A DNA stretch of 20,715 nt from Candidatus Aegiribacteria sp. MLS_C (GCA_002030045.1 LQBI01000015.1:1-20715), one strand, 5' to 3'; shown: positions 1 to 7,228, counted from the stretch's first letter. Notes: generated from the sequence alone by a model not told the origin. Numbers and translations: made by a program.

Positions 1-2
1 CC

Positions 3-791
3 TACTACGCCATGAACAGAATGGAAGACGCTGTGGAGTGGCTGAGCCTGGCCATAGAGCAGGAGCCAACTGTTGCCGACGTTTACTACACACGGGGCAC
101 AGCCCGGTGCCAACTGGGCCGGCAGGAACTTGGGGTAGAGGATTTCACCAGGGTGCTGGAGCTGAAACCCACAGATGCCCAGGCCATGGGCAACCGGGGT
201 TTCGCATACTACGAGCTGGGCATGCTGGAGGAGGCTGTTGAGGATTTTCTGGGGGCCATCGACACGGGCGGAGGCTCCACAAGGCTGTACAGCAACCTGG
301 GGCTTGCCTACATGCACGGCGATCAACCGGCATTGGCCGCGGAGTGTTTCGACCGGGCGCTGGATTACCCTGAGGGTGGAGATTACCAGCTGTGGCTTCG
401 AGGGTGCGCCTATTGCAATTCGGGCAGTTACCTGCAGGGGGCGGCGGATTTCACGGAGCTTCTGGCAACAGGGGAGGACAGCGTGCAGTACATGGGAGAC
501 AGAGCGGTGGCTTTTTACGTGGCCGGCTACTGCGAGAAGGCAGCGGAAGACATGAGGATCCTGGTGAGGATAGAGCCGGAACGGGTGAACTCCTGGCAGT
601 TATTCCTTGGTCGGGCATTGTACAAGGCCCACGATGTGGAAGGCGCCATCGAAGCTATGGACGAGATAATAGCCAGGGAAGGTGACGGCGAGTACGGGAG
701 TGTTGCGGCCACCCGGGCCAGGACCTGGTCCGACGGTGAACTGGAGGGGGCTCTGTACGAACCGGACACAGAGGATCTTCTAAGGAAGTAA
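3..791 (+). CDS. TPR-repeat protein, 5' end outside the window
   Basis: The protein is a run of tetratricopeptide repeats: helix pairs of about 34 residues with the usual small and aromatic positions (motifs such as AVEWLSLAIEQEP, GVEDFTRVLELKP, AVEDFLGAID, AAECFDRALDYP, AIEAMDEIIA). TPR arrays are protein-protein interaction scaffolds and no enzyme domain is visible. The first ATG in the window is at 12, but the codons before it (from base 3) read Tyr-Tyr-Ala in frame. That completes the second helix of a repeat, so the gene almost certainly begins upstream and this is the C-terminal part. It ends with TAA at 789-791 after a short acidic tail. No partner gene follows on the same strand within 150 nt, so its function cannot be narrowed. 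Confidence 0.85.
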   Translation, partial: YYAMNRMEDAVEWLSLAIEQEPTVADVYYTRGTARCQLGRQELGVEDFTRVLELKPTDAQAMGNRGFAYYELGMLEEAVEDFLGAIDTGGGSTRLYSNLGLAYMHGDQPALAAECFDRALDYPEGGDYQLWLRGCAYCNSGSYLQGAADFTELLATGEDSVQYMGDRAVAFYVAGYCEKAAEDMRILVRIEPERVNSWQLFLGRALYKAHDVEGAIEAMDEIIAREGDGEYGSVAATRARTWSDGELEGALYEPDTEDLLRK

Positions 792-1107
792 AACAAATAC
801 TGAGTCATACTGAATAGTTTCCCGCAGTTCTGGCCGGCTCGAACCGGGCTTACGCAGGCAACAAATCATGGAGGTGTCATCGATCGCGAGACTCTCGGGG
901 TGTTTAGGAGAACCGGGAAAGGAAGTTCCTTTATTACCGTTTTACTAACTCTTCTATAGGTCCTGAGAGGAGTGCTTGAAGATGTCTCGAGGTTATGAAA
1001 TACGCGCTGTGCAGATGAACCTGATCCCGATCATAATAATATACCAGGCATACAGATACCTTATGAACCATTGTTATGTGTGATTTAGGGCCCTCTAGAA
1101 GCATAGA
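792..1107. other. Intergenic gap, mostly without recognisable content
   Basis: Between the TPR gene and the C25 protease gene there is no recognisable gene family and no RNA gene. The gap holds the 33-codon candidate at 982-1083 and a weak 5-bp hairpin around 918-932 (AAAGG/CCTTT). The segment at roughly 1030-1085 is AT-richer than its surroundings. Confidence 0.5.
982..1083 (+). CDS. Possible 33-residue hydrophobic small protein
   Basis: ATG at 982 follows a purine-rich GAGAGGAG at 965-972, nine bases upstream, which is a credible ribosome binding site. The frame runs 33 codons to TGA at 1081-1083. The predicted peptide has a basic and polar N-terminus followed by a short hydrophobic stretch (MNLIPIIII), long enough only for a small membrane-associated segment. 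A strong hairpin begins 24 nt after its stop. No family is recognised. Against it are the length, the locally AT-richer sequence, in which open frames are less constrained, and the lack of a clear promoter. It is listed because the start signal is better than chance would suggest. Confidence 0.25.
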   Translation: MSRGYEIRAVQMNLIPIIIIYQAYRYLMNHCYV

Positions 1108-1135
1108 AGAAGGCGGGTCCGAAGACCCGCCTTCT
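1108..1135. terminator. Strong 12-bp hairpin, likely bidirectional terminator
   Basis: AGAAGGCGGGTC (1108-1119) and GACCCGCCTTCT (1124-1135) are perfect complements around a CGAA tetraloop. The hairpin lies 23-24 nt beyond the stop codon of the C25 protease gene on the minus strand and the same distance beyond the stop of the small candidate ORF on the plus strand. There is no long T-tract on either side, so it may act as a 3'-end stabilising structure or a Rho-assisted terminator rather than a textbook intrinsic one. Confidence 0.7.
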
Positions 1136-1158
1136 ATCGCAACAGGTGCGTCCCGAGT

Positions 1159-3453
1159 CTACCGGATGATCATCGCCTGCCTGGTGAGGGTGCCGCCCTC
1201 CGTGGTCAGCCTGATGAAGTAGACGCCGTTGGAGATGTTCTCCCCCGGTGCCCAGGTGAGGCTGTGGCTGCCGGCCTCCACCGCGTCGTCGAAGATGTTC
1301 TCGACTATGCGGCCGGAGACGTCGTATACAGATATATCGACGCGGCCGCTGCTGGGAACGCTGAACCCGAGGGAGGCGTTCTCCGCAACGGGGTTGGGGG
1401 ACACCCTGCCCAGAGACAGCACTGGTACAGGGGTCTCGGCGCCGGCGGTGCCGGTCCCGATGAGGATGTTCACGATGGCGTACCTGTAGTCGTGCTTGAA
1501 GGCGCCAATGTGGATCTCGCCGCTGGCGGGGATGGTCACGTTGATGGTGGCCTGTCCGGAGGCGTTGGTGGTGCCCTCCTCGTAGCAGGTCATGCCGCTG
1601 CCGTAGCCGTCGACGCCGTCGGTTATGGTTACCAGTGCCCCCTCGACCGGGACACCGTCATCCGTAACGGTGACGGTGATGTCCTGGGTCCCGGGGTAGA
1701 TGTTGGTCGGGTGGTCGAGGTAGAGTTCTCCCGGTTCACCGACCTGGTCGAAGGTCCAGATGTCGCTGGCAGGGTCGCCGAACCAGACGTACATCTTGGC
1801 ATTGGCCTCGCCTATGGACCCGTGGATGCCGATGGTGGTCACCGACGCGGCGTTGGTGGCCTCGGTGATTCGGTAGTTGGCGTAGTCGAATATCTCCTTG
1901 TAGATCTCCTTGATGTAGTCGTGGTTTGGATAGGTGTAGGAGGGGTCCGTGGCCGCCAGGTTGCCGCTGGATCCGTTGGTGGCCCACTGCCAGGCTTCCG
2001 CCAGGCAGGTGCCGCTTCCGGTGTAGTCACCGCAGAGGCAGGCGATGTTGAACACCGGGGGCTTGAAGTTGTTGGTCAGAGCGTTGATGTTGGAGGCGTT
2101 CCAGCCAGGCGACCATGCCCAGTAGGTGACGTCGCCGTGTCCCCTGTAGGTCACTGTTCCCATGTCGTTGTTCATGCCGTCGGAAACCATGGCGGCCGTG
2201 CCGCCCTCAGGCGGGTATACCTTGGTGAAGGTAAAGTCGATGAGGCTGTAGGAGTAGGCAGCCAGCTCGTTCATGCACTGGGTGTACTTGCCCGGGTACT
2301 GTTCCTCGTGGGCAGCAAGTATTGCCTCGCTGGGAGTGACCTCGGTGGTCAGTCTGTCGTCGAAGGCGAAGTTGGCGTAGCCGTCGATTATCTTCTCCAC
2401 CTGGTGCTCGATCTGTGTCTGGTCGCCGGTGAGCCTGCCAATGCCCATCTCGGCGTAGACGTCAGGTGCGCCGTCGATGCAGCCGTACCAGTAATCGCCC
2501 GTGTAGCCGGACCAGCTATATGATGGAAGCTCGTTGTGTGTGCCCACGATGCAGGCGAAGCGGGTGACGCCGGTGGTGTAGTTGTCGGTTATGGCGGTCT
2601 TGATGTCTCCTGTGGTCGCCGGCGTGGAAAGGGTCTCGATCCTGGAATGGAGACCCAGGTAATGGTGCATCTCGACAAGAGGCAGGACCCAGTCGTCGCT
2701 GCTCTCGGTGCAGACGAAGACGTACTCGACGCCGTCGTCCCTGGATCCCTCAACTGGGGACGCTGCGGCCTCGAAGACGTCCCAGTTCATCACGTTCCGC
2801 TCCATGGCGGGAATGAGAGAAGGAGTGACCGGATCGGCTATGCTGGTTACCTGGCCCTGGAAGTCCACCCTGACTATCATGCTGCTGGCGACCTCGAGGG
2901 TGCCGGAGGCCGGGTCGAAGCTGAAGGGGTTGATAAGCAGCCTCGATACGTTCAGTCCGGACCAGGCGCCCTGGTTGTCCACCGTTACCCAGCTGCCCGG
3001 GAAGATCCTGTCTGAAGCGTAGAAGTCTTCACTGATGACGAAGGGGAACGGATCGTGCTCCATGTCTATCTCGGGTGTCTGGAGGGGCATTATCCTGATG
3101 TCGCCATAAGTGGTGGAGGTTACTTCCTCGACGGTGATGACGGCCTCCGTCCCGAAGGGGAGGGCGAACATACCGCTGACGGAGGGAAGCGAAGGAAGGC
3201 CTACTTCGCCCTGCGGGTAGCAGCCTGGAAGGGCTGCAACGTCCCAGATGGACCCGTCGGCCGCCCTCTCGCTGAGCCAGAAGCCGGGAATGGAGACCTC
3301 GAGGAGCATGTGGTTCTGGTCGGACTCCAGAAGCACCATCTCCGGGGCCTCACCTTCCGCGCCACCGAATGACTGCCAGCTGGAAGCACTTCCGAAGCCG
3401 GCGGCCACGATGACCGATGAAACGAGGAAAAGGGTAAGTAAGACGTATTTCAT
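1159..3453 (-). CDS. Secreted gingipain-type cysteine protease (C25 family) with Por/T9SS sorting domain
   Basis: This 764-residue exported protease begins with a signal peptide (about 1-23). A β-rich region of about 200 residues follows, where gingipains carry their propeptide. The caspase-like C25 catalytic domain spans about 240-570. His439 lies in YRGHGDV and Cys472 in FNIACLCGDY; the His-to-Cys spacing of 33 equals that of RgpB (His211/Cys244). A transthyretin/Ig-like domain follows (about 575-660, PVEGALVTITDG), then a C-terminal sorting domain (about 680-764) with SPNP, VYDVSGR and NGVYFIRL motifs, typical of cargo for type IX secretion. The ATG at 3453 is preceded by GGAAGGA. The S1 pocket cannot be read reliably, so Arg, Lys or other specificity is open. 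Its neighbours are a divergent barrel gene and a strong hairpin past its stop. A PPAD-like enzyme lies about 15 kb away on the other strand. Confidence 0.9.
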   Translation of the reverse strand: MKYVLLTLFLVSSVIVAAGFGSASSWQSFGGAEGEAPEMVLLESDQNHMLLEVSIPGFWLSERAADGSIWDVAALPGCYPQGEVGLPSLPSVSGMFALPFGTEAVITVEEVTSTTYGDIRIMPLQTPEIDMEHDPFPFVISEDFYASDRIFPGSWVTVDNQGAWSGLNVSRLLINPFSFDPASGTLEVASSMIVRVDFQGQVTSIADPVTPSLIPAMERNVMNWDVFEAAASPVEGSRDDGVEYVFVCTESSDDWVLPLVEMHHYLGLHSRIETLSTPATTGDIKTAITDNYTTGVTRFACIVGTHNELPSYSWSGYTGDYWYGCIDGAPDVYAEMGIGRLTGDQTQIEHQVEKIIDGYANFAFDDRLTTEVTPSEAILAAHEEQYPGKYTQCMNELAAYSYSLIDFTFTKVYPPEGGTAAMVSDGMNNDMGTVTYRGHGDVTYWAWSPGWNASNINALTNNFKPPVFNIACLCGDYTGSGTCLAEAWQWATNGSSGNLAATDPSYTYPNHDYIKEIYKEIFDYANYRITEATNAASVTTIGIHGSIGEANAKMYVWFGDPASDIWTFDQVGEPGELYLDHPTNIYPGTQDITVTVTDDGVPVEGALVTITDGVDGYGSGMTCYEEGTTNASGQATINVTIPASGEIHIGAFKHDYRYAIVNILIGTGTAGAETPVPVLSLGRVSPNPVAENASLGFSVPSSGRVDISVYDVSGRIVENIFDDAVEAGSHSLTWAPGENISNGVYFIRLTTEGGTLTRQAMIIR

Positions 3454-3515
3454 GCGATTGTTCCTTCCGCAAAGTTAAAGGTTGCAATTACAAAAGCTTA
3501 CGATAGCAATGAACT

Positions 3516-3545
3516 AATTTACAGGAGGGGAACCCCGAAGGTCAA
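3516..3545 (-). promoter_or_regulatory. Candidate σ70-type promoter of the C25 protease gene
   Basis: Read on the minus strand, TTGACC (3545-3540) and TAAATT (3521-3516) are 18 nt apart, about 60 nt upstream of the start codon. A short dyad, GGGG-AA-CCCC (3527-3536), lies in the spacer and could be an operator. Hexamer matches are 5/6 and 4/6. Confidence 0.4.
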
Positions 3546-3616
3546 TACCTTGTTCCCGGGAGGTAGTCCATTCAGTTGCATCCACTATATTCATGTCAAA
3601 CGGAAGGAGCCCTGAT

Positions 3617-4315
3617 ATGAAGAAGATCCTCACTGTTCTGATAGTGTGCGGAGTGGCGGCGGCCGGAATGAAGATAGGTGGAAGGATAGGTTACTATGAC
3701 GGCGACGACCCGCGGACCCGGCAGTCAGCGTCCGGCGCTGTCTTCGGAGGGCAGATAACGTTCCCTCTTCTGGGACTGGTCGACCTGGAGATAAGCGGTT
3801 CCTACGCCGGCAGCGAGAGCGACATATCCATGCAGCAGTACCTGGTCACATATCTCGACGACGAGTACGGCTTGAACTTCGAGGATGACACCACAGGACT
3901 CTCCCAGTACCTGGAGGACGAATGGGGCTGGTCCCCGGACAGCCTTGAGACGGAACTGTTCAGTGACTACACAGCCACTTTCCACGACATCGACCTGGGC
4001 GCCACCATGAAGGTCAAGATACCCATCGGCGCACTGCCCCTCCGTCCCTACATAGGCGGGGGAGCCGGAGCTCACATCCTCTTCAGCGACGCCGACGTCC
4101 TGCTGCAGGTCGCCTCCCAGCAGACAGGCGGTCAGCTGAGCATAGATCCATACGACAAGGTGCACCCCGGGGTTCACGGCATCATAGGAGCGGCCTTCGA
4201 ACCGCCGGCGGTCCCCATCAGTTTCTTCGGGGAGTACAAGTACACGAAGCCACTTGGCGGAGAGGACGTTGGCGGGATCAGCATGGTGTATTTCGGGGTG
4301 AACCTGGGATTCTAG
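3617..4315 (+). CDS. Predicted outer-membrane β-barrel protein
   Basis: The ATG at 3617 is preferred over an in-frame ATG at 3593 because AAGGAG (3604-3609) sits 7 nt before it and because the protein then begins with a clean signal peptide (MKKILTVLIVCGVAAAG). The 232-residue product alternates polar and apolar residues in the manner of β-strands (GGRIGYYDG, LVDLEISGSYAG, FFGEYKYTKPL). It has an acidic, Asp/Tyr-rich middle insert (about 75-125) and ends in FGVNLGF, a C-terminal Phe as expected for a BAM substrate. It probably forms an 8-strand type barrel in the outer membrane. No specific family or ligand is recognised. It is transcribed divergently from the C25 protease and converges on the phosphatase gene. 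Confidence 0.75.
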   Translation: MKKILTVLIVCGVAAAGMKIGGRIGYYDGDDPRTRQSASGAVFGGQITFPLLGLVDLEISGSYAGSESDISMQQYLVTYLDDEYGLNFEDDTTGLSQYLEDEWGWSPDSLETELFSDYTATFHDIDLGATMKVKIPIGALPLRPYIGGGAGAHILFSDADVLLQVASQQTGGQLSIDPYDKVHPGVHGIIGAAFEPPAVPISFFGEYKYTKPLGGEDVGGISMVYFGVNLGF

Positions 4316-5073
4316 GGGATCCCTCTTCTCATTGCGTCGTGGATGACCGGGCCGGAAGCCAGCACTCCGCCTGAAGAGAGGGTCCAGGCGCCGCCCTGGT
4401 AGGCGGTGACTTTCCCCCCGGACTCCATTACCAGCAGGCAGCCGGCGGCCATGTCCCAGGGTTTCAGGGACTGCTCGTAGAAACCGTCCAGCCGGCCGCT
4501 GGCCACATAGGACAGGTCCAGGGCCGCAGAACCTCCCCTCCTGACTCCCTGCACCCGCTGGAGGAAGTATGCCAGGACTCCAAGGTCGACACCCGGGTCA
4601 CCCTCCTTCCTGCTGTAGGGGAAGCCGGTTGCCACGAGGCAGTCAGACAGGTCACCCCTCCGCGTGCAGGATACCCTGCTTCCGTTGAGGGTGGCTCCGC
4701 ATCCCGCTTCCGCCGAGAAGGTCTCCCTTCTGAGCGGATCGTGGACACATCCGAAGGCGACTCTGTCCCCTTCCCACAGGGCGATGCTGACGGAGAACAT
4801 GGGGAAGCCGTGGGCGTAGTTGTTGGTCCCGTCAAGTGGGTCAACGATCCAGAAGGGGGGGTCCGGGAAGCCGCCGGAGCTGCTCTCCTCACCCATGAAG
4901 CCCGCCCCGGGGATGATCTCCGACAGCCTGCCCCTCAGGAACTCCTCCGAGCGTATGTCAGCTGTGGTCACCAGCTCGCGGGCACTCTTCCTGCGTATGT
5001 CAGGACCTTCCCTTGCCGTCTCCATCAGTATCGAACCTGCTTCCGCCGCTGCCCTTTCGATCTCCTCCAGCAT
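4312..5073 (-). CDS. Inositol monophosphatase family phosphatase
   Basis: This 253-residue, cytosolic, Mg-dependent phosphomonoesterase belongs to the IMPase/SuhB/CysQ superfamily. The metal-binding motifs are all present: GEES (Glu62-Glu63), WIVDPLDGTNNYAHGFP (Asp78, Asp81) and PWDMAAG (Asp207). WIVDPLDGTNN followed by Y-x-HG and a late WDMAAG resembles inositol/sugar-phosphatase members more than bisphosphatases, but the substrate cannot be fixed. The start at 5073 (MLEEIERAAAEAG) is chosen because it is preceded by GGAAAGG and matches the family's first helix. An in-frame upstream ATG at 5199 would add 42 residues without family character and would run through the promoter and start of the divergent gene. 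Its TAG stop interlocks with that of the convergent barrel gene. Confidence 0.93.
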   Translation of the reverse strand: MLEEIERAAAEAGSILMETAREGPDIRRKSARELVTTADIRSEEFLRGRLSEIIPGAGFMGEESSSGGFPDPPFWIVDPLDGTNNYAHGFPMFSVSIALWEGDRVAFGCVHDPLRRETFSAEAGCGATLNGSRVSCTRRGDLSDCLVATGFPYSRKEGDPGVDLGVLAYFLQRVQGVRRGGSAALDLSYVASGRLDGFYEQSLKPWDMAAGCLLVMESGGKVTAYQGGAWTLSSGGVLASGPVIHDAMRRGIP

Positions 5074-5126
5074 AGAAGCACGCCTTTCCGGGGAAGGCCG
5101 GGGTTGGTGCACGGCCGGCCTGGATA

Positions 5127-5155
5127 TTGTTATCTTATATCTTCTGTGGTAACAT
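5127..5155 (+). promoter_or_regulatory. Candidate promoter for the two-TM coiled-coil gene
   Basis: TTGTTA (5127-5132) and TAACAT (5150-5155) are separated by 17 nt in a short AT-rich stretch between two divergent genes. Each hexamer matches the σ70 consensus at 4 of 6 positions. The leader would be about 35 nt. Confidence 0.35.
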
Positions 5156-5197
5156 AACTCATTCTCAACCGGGCCATCTTCAGAACAGGGGATGAAC

Positions 5198-5965
5198 ATG
5201 GGCAGAAGGAAGAACCTGGTATCTCACAGTCTTTCGATATGGCTCTCTTGGATACTGGGAGTCCTGGCGATAGTGTTCGGTATGGCGATGATAATCATGG
5301 CGTTCACCGCCTGGGGTCCCGTCAGGAACAGCCTGGAATCCATGGCGGACGGGCTCCGCAGCGCCAATTCTGCCGTCGGGCTGATAGGGAAGGATTTCGG
5401 TACCTCCTCCTCGCTGTTCTCCCAGGTCAGCGGTTCCATAAGGGGGACAAGGGACGTGGTACACGAGACACGGGTCACGGTGAACAGCATTAGGGAGACC
5501 ACGGAGGAGATCAGGGGACTTGTGCTTACCGTCAGCGAGAGCCTTGAGAACCTGCCCTCCACGATAACCTCGCTGCTTGGCAGGAGCTACTTCTCAGAGA
5601 CGGTTACCAGCCTGAACAGGACCTTCTACGCATCCGGCGAGATGATAGCGGAGATGGAACACCTGTCGGCAACCCTGGAACCGATGGAGCCGGTGCTGGA
5701 GAGCGTGGCTGACGGGGTCGATTCACTGGCCGGAGACCTCTTTGATACGGAGGAGGCTTTCGGAGAGGCCACAACTCACCTTGAGAAGGCCGCCGGAGCA
5801 CTGGAAAGGGCGTCCCGGTCCTCCGTGCTACCGATGATAGTCGCAGGCACCGGGATGATACCCCTGCTTGTGGGGTTCTATCTGATCATACAAGGAGTCG
5901 CCCTCAGGAAGCTCTACGGGGCCAGGGCTGAACCTGAGCCCGGGAATAGCGAGGAGAGCTGCTGA
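5198..5965 (+). CDS. Two-TM membrane protein with long periplasmic helical domain, function unknown
   Basis: The predicted product has about 255 residues. A basic N-terminus leads into a transmembrane segment (about 15-37, IWLSWILGVLAIVFGMAMII). A long region of about 165 residues rich in Ser/Thr/Glu/Leu heptad-like repeats follows and should form coiled coils (SMADGLRSANSAVGLI, TRVTVNSIRETTEEI, LEKAAGALERA). A second transmembrane segment (about 212-236) precedes a short acidic tail. The topology resembles the sensor part of methyl-accepting proteins or a spacer across the periplasm, but there is no HAMP, signalling or enzymatic domain. ATG 5198 is preferred to ATG 5192 because AGGGG (5187-5191) is then spaced 6 nt away. 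It is not recognised as a named family. Confidence 0.75.
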   Translation: MGRRKNLVSHSLSIWLSWILGVLAIVFGMAMIIMAFTAWGPVRNSLESMADGLRSANSAVGLIGKDFGTSSSLFSQVSGSIRGTRDVVHETRVTVNSIRETTEEIRGLVLTVSESLENLPSTITSLLGRSYFSETVTSLNRTFYASGEMIAEMEHLSATLEPMEPVLESVADGVDSLAGDLFDTEEAFGEATTHLEKAAGALERASRSSVLPMIVAGTGMIPLLVGFYLIIQGVALRKLYGARAEPEPGNSEESC

Positions 5966-6027
5966 GTATCCGACGGCTTCTTCGGGTCACAGCCCTCGCA
6001 CCTGCTGGAGTGGAGATAACGAGCATT

Positions 6028-6082
6028 CCCCGTCACTCTGTGGCCGGCATCTGCCGGCGTCGCCAGACTCTGATTGACGGGG
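6028..6082. repeat. Nested inverted repeat (structured intergenic element)
   Basis: An outer 8-bp perfect stem, CCCCGTCA (6028-6035) with TGACGGGG (6075-6082), encloses TGGC/GCCA and GCCGGC-ATCT-GCCGGC (6043-6058). It lies between two same-strand genes. It could be a terminator of the upstream gene (without a T-tract), a REP-like palindrome or a structured leader. Confidence 0.5.
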
Positions 6083-6143
6083 TCGGTTCGAGCAAAAGGA
6101 GCACGTGCTTCAGCGCAGGAATGAAATATGCTATATTAAATCC

Positions 6144-6665
6144 ATGAACAACAGGATACTGATACTTGCCTTTCTTGCCCTGGCGGCCGGTCCGGCGGTC
6201 TCCGGGGAGTACAGCCTCATGCTTCGTGACACGCTGGAGATCCCGGTTGCCCAGTACAGGGCGGTAAGATTCGAGGTCCTGCCCGACATGGCCGGGGATG
6301 CCTCCCTGGAGGGGCGCCTGGAGGTATTACCCGACACTTCGGAGATCGAACTTATCCTCCTCCACATAGACGACTACCAGAGATGGGTCTCAGACGGGGG
6401 ATCAGTGGACACCCTCGCTTACCAGAGGAGAGTTTCCGGTGATTTCTCCATGGGGGTCCCGGGTCTCGGCCGGTACGCCCTGGTGGTAAGCAACCGCGGC
6501 AATTACATGCCAGCTGCGGTTGTGATGGAGATGAACCTCGTTTTCGCCGGCAGCGGTTCCACCGACCCCCTCCCTTCCGCTCTCAAGATCGCCCTTCTGG
6601 TGATCGCCCTCGGCATCGCCGCCTTCGCTCTTGGCAGCGTAATAGCGCGATTTCGCAGGTCGTAG
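6144..6665 (+). CDS. Small exported protein with C-terminal membrane anchor, unknown
   Basis: The 173-residue product starts with a signal peptide (MNNRILILAFLALAAGPAVSG). A β-rich extracytoplasmic domain follows (about 22-135, for example VRFEVLPDMAG, EIELILLHIDDYQRW, GLGRYALVVSNRG). The end is a hydrophobic helix (about 146-167, IALLVIALGIAAFALGSVI) followed by Arg-rich residues, so the protein is probably anchored facing the periplasm. The ATG at 6144 is chosen for the signal peptide; an in-frame ATG at 6105 would bury it behind 13 residues. No Shine-Dalgarno sequence precedes 6144. Instead TATATT lies 6 nt upstream, compatible with a leaderless transcript. The β domain resembles the general form of emp24/GOLD-like or bacterial pre-peptidase jelly rolls, but no assignment is justified. 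Confidence 0.7.
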   Translation: MNNRILILAFLALAAGPAVSGEYSLMLRDTLEIPVAQYRAVRFEVLPDMAGDASLEGRLEVLPDTSEIELILLHIDDYQRWVSDGGSVDTLAYQRRVSGDFSMGVPGLGRYALVVSNRGNYMPAAVVMEMNLVFAGSGSTDPLPSALKIALLVIALGIAAFALGSVIARFRRS

Positions 6666-6713
6666 GGGGATCCGAATACAGACACGCCGGACATGGCGGC
6701 CGCTCCGTGGCGA

Positions 6714-6741
6714 TTGACTTTCACCGGCATCGGCATATACT
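6714..6741 (+). promoter_or_regulatory. σ70-type promoter of the Fe-S operon
   Basis: TTGACT (6714-6719) and TATACT (6736-6741) are 16 nt apart, each matching the consensus at 5 of 6 positions, followed by a leader of about 20 nt to the regulator's ATG at 6769. Confidence 0.65.
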
Positions 6742-6762
6742 CATATTCCTAGAGGAAATGAG
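6740..6762. promoter_or_regulatory. Operator-like dyad at the start of the Fe-S operon
   Basis: CTCAT-A-TTCCT-AG-AGGAA-ATGAG is an imperfect inverted repeat (arms of 10-11 nt, one-base slip) that abuts the -10 element and covers the expected transcription start. Rrf2-family regulators bind such dyads at their own promoters, so this is a candidate autoregulatory site. The exact sequence does not match the E. coli IscR consensus. Confidence 0.5.
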
Positions 6763-6768
6763 GGAATT

Positions 6769-7227
6769 ATGCTGATATCCACGAGAAGCCGTTACGCTCT
6801 CCGCGCCCTGGCCCGCATGGCGCGGATTCTTCAGGAGGGTGACCGGACACCGGTCTCCCTTTCCTTGCTGTCCGACCGTGAGCAGGTATCGGTGAGATAC
6901 CTGGAGCAGATATTCGGTCTCCTCCGCTCCAGCGGACTGGTCAAGGGCAAGAGGGGTCCGGGAGGAGGATACGTTCTTGGAAGGGAACCCGGCGAGATAA
7001 CCCTTTTCGACGTGGTCGACGTCCTCGAGACGGACTTCCTTCCGGCCACATGCATGATAGGGGAGACAAGCTGCTCCCCTGATGGAGAGAAGAAAGGGGT
7101 ACATTGCTCCCTGGAGGAGGTATGCGTTACCCGCCCCCTCTGGATGACGCTCAGGGACATGTACTACTCCTACATGAAGGACAGGACGCTTCAGGACCTT
7201 GTTGACGGAAGGGTGCAGCGAGACTGA
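6769..7227 (+). CDS. Rrf2/IscR-family transcriptional regulator of Fe-S assembly
   Basis: This 152-residue winged-helix regulator has the Rrf2 hallmark start (STRSRYALRALARMA), a recognition region (VSVRYLEQIFGLLRSSGLV) and the wing GPGGGYVLGR (about 63-72). Four cysteines, Cys95, Cys102, Cys113 and Cys119, lie in the loop before the dimerisation helix (VTRPLWMTLRDMYYSYM). IscR uses three cysteines and a His to hold a [2Fe-2S] cluster. Here the position corresponding to that His appears to be Arg, so the fourth ligand may be a cysteine. It is the first gene of an operon with the scaffold and desulfurase (next ATG one base after its stop), so it very likely senses Fe-S status and controls the operon. 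A good promoter and a dyad precede it. Confidence 0.92.
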   Translation: MLISTRSRYALRALARMARILQEGDRTPVSLSLLSDREQVSVRYLEQIFGLLRSSGLVKGKRGPGGGYVLGREPGEITLFDVVDVLETDFLPATCMIGETSCSPDGEKKGVHCSLEEVCVTRPLWMTLRDMYYSYMKDRTLQDLVDGRVQRD

Positions 7228-7228
7228 C

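Noticed and set aside
868-948. A 26-codon frame (starts MEVSSIARLSG) in the first intergenic gap
   Set aside because: No ribosome binding site, very short, and no sign of conservation visible from one sequence.
1264-2523. A 419-codon open frame on the plus strand opposite the C25 protease gene
   Set aside because: Its Gly/Val/Asp-rich composition is the expected shadow of a GC-rich gene with strong third-position bias. It has no motifs, and the minus strand has a full protease with signal peptide.
835-6095. A shared 10-mer (GCTCGAACCG at about 848 and its complement near 6085) as a dispersed repeat
   Set aside because: The match does not extend beyond about ten bases and is expected by chance in GC-rich sequence.
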